12,676 bases of DNA from an uncultured Gardnerella sp. (lineage in GTDB: Bacteria; Actinomycetota; Actinomycetes; Actinomycetales; Bifidobacteriaceae), in NCBI GenBank assembly GCA_947252975.1, contig CAMXWX010000027.1:1-12676 (forward strand), written 5' to 3'. This document shows positions 6,994 to 12,676 of this stretch, piece by piece. Position numbers and translations under genes: made by a program. Each line of letters starts with the position of its first letter. Position 1 is the stretch's first letter. The notes under the pieces were generated by a model. It did not search any database, was not told the origin of the DNA, and saw only the letters and a list, made by a program, of their open reading frames with translations.

Positions 6994-7770
6994 TCATGCA
7001 ATAGCAGACTCGCTTGCGCCTTCTGGCAAATACTTGTCGTATCCTTCTTCTTCCAACTCGTCTGCAAGCTCTGGTCCTGCTGTTTTTACAAAGTGGCCTT
7101 GCGCAAAAACGTGCACAATATCTGGCTTAATATACTTAAGGATTCGCGTGTAATGCGTAACCATCATAATGCCCAAACCAGTGCTTTCTTTAGCACGATT
7201 TACGCCTTCCGAAACAATTCGCAAAGCATCCACATCTAGACCAGAATCCGTCTCGTCTAAAATCGCAAACTTTGGCTTTAGAATCTCTAGTTGCAAAACT
7301 TCCGCGCGCTTTTTCTCGCCGCCAGAAAATCCCTCGTTTACAGAACGAGATGCAAACTTTGGGTCCATTCTTAAGCGCTTCATTGCTTCGTTAAGCTCTT
7401 TAACCCACGCGCGCAAAGTCGGAGCTTCTCCGCTCACTTCTGTTTTTGCTGTGCGCAAAAAGTTCGTCATCGAAACGCCTGGTACCTCTACCGGATATTG
7501 CATCGCAAGGAACAGCCCAGCTTTTGCGCGCTCATCTGGAGTCATCTTCAAAATATCTTCGCCGTCTAAAAGCACCTGGCCCGAATCCACCTCGTACTTT
7601 GGGTGACCTGCCAAAGTGTATGCGAGAGTAGACTTTCCAGAGCCATTCGGACCCATAATCGCGTGCGTTTCGCCAGAATTAACTGTAAGATTTACACCTT
7701 TTAAGATTTGCTTCTTGCCTTCTTTTGTTTCTACAGACGCGTACAAATCCTTAATTTCTAAAGTTGACAT
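6994..7770 (-). CDS. sufC: Fe-S cluster assembly ATPase SufC
   Basis: ABC-type ATPase of the SufBC2D complex, 258 aa, a usual length for SufC. It is soluble and drives conformational change in the SufB-SufD scaffold during Fe-S cluster assembly. Walker A GPNGSGKST at 40-48, the Q-loop region near FLAMQYP at 87-93, the ABC signature FSGGEKKR at 148-155, and Walker B FAILDETDSGLD at 168-179 with the SufC-typical DETDSGLD. The switch histidine is in MMVTHYTRIL. AGGAG stands 8 nt before the ATG, and an 11-bp gap separates it from the sufD stop codon, fitting one operon. It is the last suf gene here: typA follows, so no sufS or sufU is adjacent. Confidence 0.97.
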   Translation of the reverse strand: MSTLEIKDLYASVETKEGKKQILKGVNLTVNSGETHAIMGPNGSGKSTLAYTLAGHPKYEVDSGQVLLDGEDILKMTPDERAKAGLFLAMQYPVEVPGVSMTNFLRTAKTEVSGEAPTLRAWVKELNEAMKRLRMDPKFASRSVNEGFSGGEKKRAEVLQLEILKPKFAILDETDSGLDVDALRIVSEGVNRAKESTGLGIMMVTHYTRILKYIKPDIVHVFAQGHFVKTAGPELADELEEEGYDKYLPEGASESAIA

Positions 7771-7781
7771 ATTTCTATCTC

Positions 7782-9110
7782 CTATTCTTCCGCATATTTC
7801 GATTCGTCGGTTGCTTGCGACTTTTCGGCTGCTTGCGATTCGTCGGTTGCTTGCGATTCGTCCGCATTTACAGATTCGTCAGTCTTAGCTAAACGCCTCT
7901 CAATCGCAGCCATCAAATGATCTACGATTTGCGGCACGCCAATCTCCTCAATAAGCTCGTTAAAGAATCCGCGCACAACAAGCTTTCTAGCATCCGCCTC
8001 GCTCACTCCGCGAGATTGTAAGTAAAACAGCTCCTCGTCGTCGAATCTGCCAACCGAACTTGCGTGGCCTGCGCCAATAATATTGCCGTTTTCGATTTCC
8101 AAATTCGGCTCCGAATCAGCAATCGCGCCAGGAGTTAGCACCAGGTTTCTGTTCAACTCGTACGAATCTGTGCCTGGAGCTTCTGGCTTAATAAGCGCGT
8201 TTCCAACCCATGTAGAATGCGCTCCTTTGCCGTACAGCGCGCCCTTATACACTACTCGCGACTTGCATTCTGGGTGATTGTGCACAACCATAGTGCGATG
8301 CTCAACATGCTCGCCTGGATCCACAAAATACATGCCAAGCATGTTCAAATCGCCCTTTTCACCGCCAAAATCCTGATCCATGCGGATTCGCACAACGTCT
8401 CCGCCAAGAGTGACCATTGTGTGACGAAGTGAAGCGCCCGCACCCACGTGAATCCTATGATTTCCAACGTGTTTGCTGCCTGAATCCCACTCTTGAATGA
8501 ACGTTGTAGAAACATGCGCGTTATCTCCAAGAATGATTTCTACGCCTTCAGCAAGCTTTGCAACTCCTGTGTGTTCTACAATAATATCCGCATTTGTGCA
8601 GGAATCGGCTTCTATCACTAAGTGCAATGCGTCTAGTGATTTCACAGCGTCTAGTGATTGCAAGTTGTTTCCGTGGATTTGCAATATTATTGGCTTTGTA
8701 ACTTCGCCACAAACATGCAAAACGTATGCCGACTTTGCAGAATTCCACGCAACAGCAGCCACTCGATCCGAAGGCTTCATTTCTGTGTGCGGAGCCTCGT
8801 TTTTTGGCAGAATTTGTAGCGTTGCGCGCGAATCGCCATCAACGCCTTTTAGCTCTACCGTAACGTTATTAGACGGCTCAAAGCTTTCAAAAAACTCATC
8901 GATTCGCTCAACTGGCGTGTATCGCCAATCTTCCTGCTTGCGCGTTGGAATAGCAAAGTCTTGCACGTTAAAAGAGCGCACGGATTTATCTGCACTAGAA
9001 GGCATTGCAGCAGGAACAGCATAAGGATCGTTAGGGTCTGCTACAGGAATATTAATTTCTTTTTCCGTCATTTTATTGCCTAAATTCTTTTTCAGATCTT
9101 CGCTCATCAC
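7782..9110 (-). CDS. sufD: Fe-S cluster assembly scaffold protein SufD
   Basis: SufD-family partner of SufB in the SufBC2D scaffold, 442 aa. Recognisable parts are the N-terminal PTRKQEDWRYTP (55-66), a long beta-helix core, and the C-terminal SufB/SufD signature GAGHASSVGRFDDEELFYL at 346-364 with His349, which aligns with the cluster-associated histidine of SufD. Two repeat features are unusual: an 18-bp tandem duplication writing SLDAVKSLDA in the core (about 152-161), and a hydrophilic tail (about 410-442) of SQATDES units carrying three copies of a dispersed DNA word. Start choice: GTG at 9110 overlaps the sufB stop by 4 bp and has AAGGA 8 nt upstream; ATG at 9107 (TGATG overlap) is equally plausible and changes only one residue. 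Translational coupling to sufB is likely. Confidence 0.95.
   Translation of the reverse strand: MMSEDLKKNLGNKMTEKEINIPVADPNDPYAVPAAMPSSADKSVRSFNVQDFAIPTRKQEDWRYTPVERIDEFFESFEPSNNVTVELKGVDGDSRATLQILPKNEAPHTEMKPSDRVAAVAWNSAKSAYVLHVCGEVTKPIILQIHGNNLQSLDAVKSLDALHLVIEADSCTNADIIVEHTGVAKLAEGVEIILGDNAHVSTTFIQEWDSGSKHVGNHRIHVGAGASLRHTMVTLGGDVVRIRMDQDFGGEKGDLNMLGMYFVDPGEHVEHRTMVVHNHPECKSRVVYKGALYGKGAHSTWVGNALIKPEAPGTDSYELNRNLVLTPGAIADSEPNLEIENGNIIGAGHASSVGRFDDEELFYLQSRGVSEADARKLVVRGFFNELIEEIGVPQIVDHLMAAIERRLAKTDESVNADESQATDESQAAEKSQATDESKYAEE
7809..7862. repeat. Three copies of the dispersed word in the sufD 3' end
   Basis: GGTTGCTTGCGA is exact at 7809-7820 and 7845-7856, with GGCTGCTTGCGA at 7827-7838. 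The units are spaced 18 bp apart and encode the SQATDES/SQAAEK tail of SufD, beyond the conserved domain. Confidence 0.85.
8629..8664. repeat. 18-bp tandem duplication in the sufD core
   Basis: Two 18-bp units share GCGTCTAGTGATT and then diverge at the last five bases. On the minus strand they write SLDA twice, in the beta-helix core of SufD, and keep the frame. Confidence 0.75.
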
Positions 9111-10711
9111 CCCACGGATCCTTCCATTTGCAATTCCACAAGACGATTAAGCTCCAGAGCATACTCCATCGGCAGCTGGCGACTAATCGGCTCCACAAAG
9201 CCGCGCACAATCATTCCCATGGCCTCTTTTTCTTCCAGCCCTCGGCTCATCAAGTAGAAAAGCTGATCCTCGGAAACCTTGGAAACAGTGGCCTCGTGAG
9301 CCATAGAAACGTTATCTTCGCGCACGTCAACATGCGGATAAGTGTCGGATCTAGAAAAATCGTCAACAAGCAAAGCGTCGCACACAACCGAAGAGCTAGA
9401 GCCACTAGCGCCCTTAACAATCTTCACAAGACCGCGGTAAGCCGAGCGACCGCCGCCGCGCGAAATCGACTTAGCAACAATCGTAGAACTCGTGTGCGGA
9501 GCCAAATGAATCATCTTCGCACCCGTATCCTGATACTGACCGCGGCCCGCAAAGCTCAAAGACATAGTCTCCGCTTTTGCGTACGGCTCGGCGAGAATAC
9601 AAGCAGGATACTTCATAGTAGCCTTGGAGCCAATGTTTCCATCAACCCACTCCATTGTGCCACCTTCGCGCACGTAAGCTCGCTGAGTTACCAAGTTGTA
9701 CACGTTATTTGACCAGTTTTGCACGGTTGTGTAGCGCACGCGCGCATGCTTTTCTACAACGATTTCAACGTTTGCAGCGTGGAGCGAATCCGTGGAATAA
9801 ATCGGAGCTGTGCAACCTTCAACGTAATGCACGTACGATCCTTCGTCTGCAATAATCAAAGTGCGCTCAAACTGACCCATGTTCGGCGTGTTAATGCGGA
9901 AGTAAGCCTGCAGCGGAATATCCACATGCACGCCTTTTGGCACGTACACAAACGAGCCGCCACTCCAAGCTGCGGTGTTAAGAGCCGCAAACTTGTTGTC
10001 GTCAACTGGAATAACAGTTGCAAAATACTTTTTTACAAGATCTGGATACTTTTGAACTGCCGTATCCGTATCCACAAAAATCACGCCTTGAGCTGCTAAG
10101 TCCTCGCGAATCGAATTGTAAATAACTTCCGACTCGTACTGTGCTGCAACGCCTGAAACTAAGCGCTTTTTCTCCGCTTCTGGAATGCCAAGCCTATCGT
10201 AAGTTTTGCGAATGTCTTCTGGCAAATCATCCCAAGTTTTCGCTTGATCGTGTACTGGGCGCACGTAGTACTTAAAATCGTCTGCGTCAAAGCCGCGCAA
10301 ATCCACGCCCCAATCTGGCATAGGCTTTTGCAAAAACGCGCGGTATCCTTGCAAACGAAGATTTAGCATCCATTCTGGCTCGTGTTTGTCGGCAGAAATT
10401 GCGCGAACAACCGACTCGTCAATGCCCTTCTTTGCAGCTTCGCCTGCAGCATCCGAATCGTGCCATCCGTAATTGTATTCGCCAAATTCAGCAACAATTT
10501 GCTCGTCTTGACGGATTTTATCTTCGTTTACGCGAGCGCGATCTGCTACATACTGGCTCATTTCAACGTCTGCCGCGCTGGATTCGGCGGCGCTTACCTT
10601 TGCGGCGCTGGATTCGTTTTGATTCGCTACATTCTTATTCGTCGATACGCTATTCGTCGATACGCTATTCATCAATGCGCTTGATTCAGGCTTATTTGAA
10701 TCATCAACCAC
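9107..10711 (-). CDS. sufB: Fe-S cluster assembly scaffold protein SufB
   Basis: Core scaffold of the SufBC2D Fe-S assembly complex, 534 aa against about 470-495 for typical SufB. The extra length is an N-terminal low-complexity head (about 1-55) rich in Ser/Asn/Ala and built from 15-bp tandem repeats (NSVSTNSVSTN, and SSAA blocks). The conserved protein begins near residue 65. Cys300 in VEGCTAP and Cys444 in SVVCDALL match the positions of the sulfur-accepting and cluster-related cysteines described for E. coli SufB; the C-terminal signature AHEATVSKVSEDQLFYLMSR is at 471-490. The GTG start at 10711 is supported by AGGAGGG 7 nt upstream. It is the first gene of the suf unit, preceded by a TATAAT box and a CRP-type palindrome. 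No sufR-like regulator gene lies next to it in the window. Confidence 0.96.
   Translation of the reverse strand: MVDDSNKPESSALMNSVSTNSVSTNKNVANQNESSAAKVSAAESSAADVEMSQYVADRARVNEDKIRQDEQIVAEFGEYNYGWHDSDAAGEAAKKGIDESVVRAISADKHEPEWMLNLRLQGYRAFLQKPMPDWGVDLRGFDADDFKYYVRPVHDQAKTWDDLPEDIRKTYDRLGIPEAEKKRLVSGVAAQYESEVIYNSIREDLAAQGVIFVDTDTAVQKYPDLVKKYFATVIPVDDNKFAALNTAAWSGGSFVYVPKGVHVDIPLQAYFRINTPNMGQFERTLIIADEGSYVHYVEGCTAPIYSTDSLHAANVEIVVEKHARVRYTTVQNWSNNVYNLVTQRAYVREGGTMEWVDGNIGSKATMKYPACILAEPYAKAETMSLSFAGRGQYQDTGAKMIHLAPHTSSTIVAKSISRGGGRSAYRGLVKIVKGASGSSSSVVCDALLVDDFSRSDTYPHVDVREDNVSMAHEATVSKVSEDQLFYLMSRGLEEKEAMGMIVRGFVEPISRQLPMEYALELNRLVELQMEGSVG
10575..10681. repeat. 15-bp period repeats in the sufB 5' end
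   Basis: ATTCGTCGATACGCT occurs twice in tandem (10637-10651, 10652-10666), followed by a diverged third unit (10667-10681). Further in, GCGCTGGATTCG repeats at 10575 and 10605. These encode the Ser/Asn/Ala-rich head of SufB that ordinary SufB proteins lack. Confidence 0.85.
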
Positions 10712-10742
10712 TGTTTTACCCTCCTATCAAGCTTATAAGTCG

Positions 10743-10748
10743 ATTATA
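10743..10748 (-). promoter_or_regulatory. -10 box of the suf operon promoter
   Basis: TATAAT on the minus strand lies 32 bases before the sufB GTG, leaving a leader of about 25 nt that contains the AGGAGGG ribosome-binding site. No recognisable -35 hexamer stands 16-18 bases upstream (TAATGC region), which fits a promoter needing an activator. Confidence 0.6.
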
Positions 10749-10772
10749 CATTTAGCCACGCGGCGGCATTAC

Positions 10773-10788
10773 GTGATTCAAATCACAT
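10773..10788. promoter_or_regulatory. CRP/GlxR-type palindromic site upstream of sufB
   Basis: TGTGATTTGAATCACG (minus strand) matches the CRP-family consensus TGTGA-N6-TCACA at 9 of 10 defined bases. It is centred about 44-45 bp upstream of the start site predicted from the TATAAT box, close to the class II activator position (-41.5), where a -35 box is missing. Known: CRP and GlxR use this half-site. Inferred: a CRP/FNR-family factor controls suf here. Confidence 0.5.
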
Positions 10789-10818
10789 CTTTTCATTCTC
10801 TGCATAAACCTTATTTTT

Positions 10819-11955
10819 CTAGGCACGCGGGAAGGCTTGCGAGTAGCGCTGCTTAAGAGCCTGAATAGAAACATGCGTGTAGCGCTGGGTTGTATTCAAC
10901 GACGAATGCCCCAAAAGCTCTTGAACCTCGCGAAGGTCCGATCCGCCGTTGAGCATATGCGTTGCAGCACTGTGGCGCAGCGCGTGCGGTGCAACATCTG
11001 GCACGTTTGCAGCAGCTGCAGCTGCATGAACAATACTCCTAACAATGCGCTGGTCAATGCGCTTTGCGCGCGCTCCCAAAAACAGCGCTTGCGAGGTTTC
11101 TGCGTGCTTTTCCAGTAGCGCACTTCGACCATGCTCAATCCACTCTTTGCAAGCGTTTGCAGCAGGAACGCCAAACGGCACCACGCGCTGCTTGTTTCCT
11201 TTACCTGTAACTTTTACAGTGTGATTTTCAAAATCCATATCTTGCACATTAATGCTTGTAAGCTCCCCCACGCGCATGCCCGTTGCGTATAAAAGCTCTA
11301 GAATCGCAGCGTTTCTAAGGGCGAGTGCATGTTCTTGAGGGGATTTTTGAGGCGATTTTAGTGGCGTATTTTCTTTACGCTCGGAAGCTTGCGACTTTTG
11401 CGCGCGAGGCTTTTTTTGCGTGCTGCTTTGCTCAGTTGAATCATGCTCAGTTGAATCCTGCGCAAAGTTATCAGCGCAATTATCTGCGCAATTATCTGCA
11501 TAACTATCCGCATAATCGAGCAACTTTTGCGCTTGCGTTTCGTCTAAGACAGTAGGAAGCTCATTAGCAATCTTAGGAGTTGAAAGAATTTGCGCAGGAT
11601 TTGCGCTAATCAAACCAACGTGCTTAGCCCACGCAAAAAAGCCGCGCACAGCTACCACTTTGCGCGCCAAACTCGAGCGCGCGTGATTCTTGTTAAGCCA
11701 ATACATCCATTGGCGCAAAACACCAGTGGAAACCGCGCGCAAATCGCAAAAACCGTTGCTACTACACCACTCTAAGCATTGCAAAACATCCGCGCCGTAC
11801 GCGCGCAAAGTGGCCTCCCCAAGGCCTTTGTTGGCGCGCAAATAGTCAACGTAGCGCGCACAGTGGTAGCGTAAGTCGCAAAAGTCGCCAGCAACCGTTG
11901 ATGATGCTGAATCATCGTTAAATAATAAATCATTATTATTACGACTGCTAGCCAT
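10819..11955 (-). CDS. xerC: XerC-type tyrosine site-specific recombinase
   Basis: Tyrosine recombinase, 378 aa, probable XerC partner of the XerD encoded about 8.8 kb away on the same strand. The core-binding domain lies at about 28-130 and the catalytic domain at about 135-378. Catalytic set complete: Arg228 (ATGMRVGEL), Lys252 (GKGNKQR), His324 and Arg327 (PHALRH), His350 (LLGHSS), nucleophile Tyr359 (QRYTHVS). A ~60-residue low-complexity insert at about 149-208 interrupts the start of the catalytic domain. It contains a (Y/C)ADN tetrapeptide repeat, a duplicated DSTE block and RAQKSQAS, whose DNA also occurs in xerD. The catalytic residues on both sides remain intact, so the insert is probably a surface loop. 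GAGG 7 nt before the ATG supports the start. A 42-bp gap follows rnc, suggesting co-transcription. XerC versus another Xer paralogue cannot be settled without dif-site data. Confidence 0.9.
   Translation of the reverse strand: MASSRNNNDLLFNDDSASSTVAGDFCDLRYHCARYVDYLRANKGLGEATLRAYGADVLQCLEWCSSNGFCDLRAVSTGVLRQWMYWLNKNHARSSLARKVVAVRGFFAWAKHVGLISANPAQILSTPKIANELPTVLDETQAQKLLDYADSYADNCADNCADNFAQDSTEHDSTEQSSTQKKPRAQKSQASERKENTPLKSPQKSPQEHALALRNAAILELLYATGMRVGELTSINVQDMDFENHTVKVTGKGNKQRVVPFGVPAANACKEWIEHGRSALLEKHAETSQALFLGARAKRIDQRIVRSIVHAAAAAANVPDVAPHALRHSAATHMLNGGSDLREVQELLGHSSLNTTQRYTHVSIQALKQRYSQAFPRA
11382..11407. repeat. 26-bp segment shared with xerD (xerC copy)
   Basis: Matches 1287-1312 at 25 of 26 bases and encodes RAQKSQAS in the XerC insert. 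This copy includes GGAAGCTTGCGA (11383-11394), a two-mismatch relative of the dispersed word. Confidence 0.85.
11430..11521. repeat. Two in-frame minisatellites inside the xerC insert
   Basis: GCTCAGTTGAATC occurs at 11430-11442 and 11445-11457 (15-bp period, writing DSTE). Next to it, units of 12 bp (GCGCAATTATCT exact at 11474 and 11486, diverged units on both sides from 11462 to 11521) write the (Y/C)ADN tetrapeptides. Both periods keep the frame. Confidence 0.85.
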
Positions 11956-11997
11956 AGAACCGCCTCAAATCGCCTATATAACAGCAATCAGAAAGAC

Positions 11998-12676
11998 CTA
12001 ATTACCGCTTTCTTCGCTCGCGCTCGATTTACGCCTTCTATCCAACACATGCCAAGCTTTATCTGCAGCAGCAAGCTGAGCCTTGCGCTTGCTAGAACCA
12101 TCCGCCTCGCCCAGCAGCTCATCGCCATTTTCGTGCGCCAAAACCGCGCGCGCACGGAACACGGGCGCGTAATCTGGGCCAGAAACCGACATTCTATATT
12201 GCGGCTCGTCAAGCCCCATCTCGTGCGCCAAAACCGTAAGCGAAGTCTTCCAATCCAAAGCTGGGCCTTCTGTAAGAACCTCCGCCAAAGTGTCGTCAAT
12301 CAAGCGATGCACTACAGCGCGCGCCTCGTCAATGCCATGCTCAACAAAAGTCGCGCCAATAAGCGCCTCAACAATATCGCACAAAATCGAGTCTTTTTGA
12401 GCGCCGCCATGCTCCATCTCGCCATGACCCAAAAGAATATACGGCCCAACATGCAACTTATCTCGCGCAACCGCGCTCAAAGCCCACTCCGAAACAGCCT
12501 TAGCGCGAAGCTTAGCCAACTGACCTTCCGTCATGTCTGGGTGAGCAGAAAACAGCGTTTCTGTAGAAACAAGCTCCAAAACAGCGTCTCCCAAGAACTC
12601 TAGGCGCTCGTAGTTTTTAGTGCCTGGATGCTCGTGCGAAAAAGATCGATGAGTGAGCGCCTCAACAAGCAAATCT
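11998..12676 (-). CDS. rnc: Ribonuclease III, 5' end cut by window edge
   Basis: RNase III, the double-strand-specific endoribonuclease that processes rRNA precursors and structured mRNAs. The reading frame is open to the window edge (an Asp codon precedes the first Leu), and about 15-20 N-terminal residues are probably missing because LLVEALTHRSF normally sits that far in. The signature ERLEFLGDAVLEL, with catalytic Glu/Asp residues, comes near the start, and DIVEALIGATFVEHG supplies the second acidic cluster. A double-stranded-RNA-binding domain fills the last ~75 residues (from about DWKTSLTVLAHE to AAADKAWHVL). The short Ser/Glu-rich end finishes at TAG. The gene looks intact where visible. 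A TTG at 12672 could open a frame of 224 aa, but it falls inside the conserved domain, so it is unlikely to be the true start. Confidence 0.95.
   Translation of the reverse strand, partial: DLLVEALTHRSFSHEHPGTKNYERLEFLGDAVLELVSTETLFSAHPDMTEGQLAKLRAKAVSEWALSAVARDKLHVGPYILLGHGEMEHGGAQKDSILCDIVEALIGATFVEHGIDEARAVVHRLIDDTLAEVLTEGPALDWKTSLTVLAHEMGLDEPQYRMSVSGPDYAPVFRARAVLAHENGDELLGEADGSSKRKAQLAAADKAWHVLDRRRKSSASEESGN

Noticed and set aside
11430..11521. CRISPR-like array
   Set aside because: Units are contiguous 12- and 15-bp tandems inside a coding frame, with no unique spacers and no cas genes.
10819..11955. xerC as an integron or phage integrase marking a mobile element
   Set aside because: It is flanked closely by rnc and suf on the same strand, with no attachment-site repeats, tRNA or phage genes; it fits chromosomal XerC.
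11998..12672. Complete rnc starting at TTG 12672
   Set aside because: The frame stays open to the window edge and the codon falls within the conserved N-terminal part of RNase III, so the true start lies outside.

Overview
The window reads as a stretch of ordinary chromosome from a low-GC member of the Bifidobacteriaceae, most likely Gardnerella or a close relative. That assignment is an inference. It rests on bifidobacterial-looking protein sequences, the actinobacterial pairing of xerD with a Soj-type parA, the actinobacterial sufB-sufD-sufC order, and abundant GCGC/CGCG words in otherwise AT-leaning DNA. Every convincing gene lies on the minus strand, so transcription runs from the high-coordinate end to the low-coordinate end.

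Layout in transcription order: a 5'-truncated rnc (RNase III, 12676-11998); xerC-like tyrosine recombinase (11955-10819); a 107-bp promoter region; sufB, sufD, sufC (10711-6994), the Fe-S scaffold/ATPase complex; typA/bipA GTPase (6927-5002); a small four-helix membrane protein of unknown function (4977-4543); a repeat-rich 135-bp gap; pheA and tyrA (4407-2246), overlapping by 7 bp, for Phe and Tyr synthesis from prephenate; a 181-bp gap with a duplicated hairpin repeat; then xerD and parA (2064-40), abutting without a gap, for chromosome dimer resolution and segregation. No non-coding stretch exceeds 300 bases. No tRNA, rRNA, CRISPR array, transposase or prophage gene was seen.

The unusual part is DNA texture, not gene content. 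Housekeeping genes carry in-frame low-complexity insertions and tails made of short tandem repeats with periods of 12, 15 or 18 bp (pheA tail, sufB head, sufD core and tail, xerC and xerD inserts). Overlaid on this is a dispersed 12-bp word, GGTTGCTTGCGA. It has five exact copies plus near copies in xerD, tyrA, sufD and xerC, on both strands and in three translation contexts, which suggests the word is kept or spread as DNA and not as a peptide. xerC and xerD also share a 26-bp segment (one mismatch) at non-homologous places in the two proteins.

Regulatory signals that can be supported: a near-consensus CRP/GlxR-type palindrome just upstream of a TATAAT box before sufB; a TATAAT box placed so that xerD mRNA would start at its AUG (leaderless); six TAGTCTT repeats upstream of pheA; and a duplicated start codon at pheA. 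No new enzymatic or defence system was found. The dispersed word and in-frame repeat behaviour are the best candidates for something undescribed.
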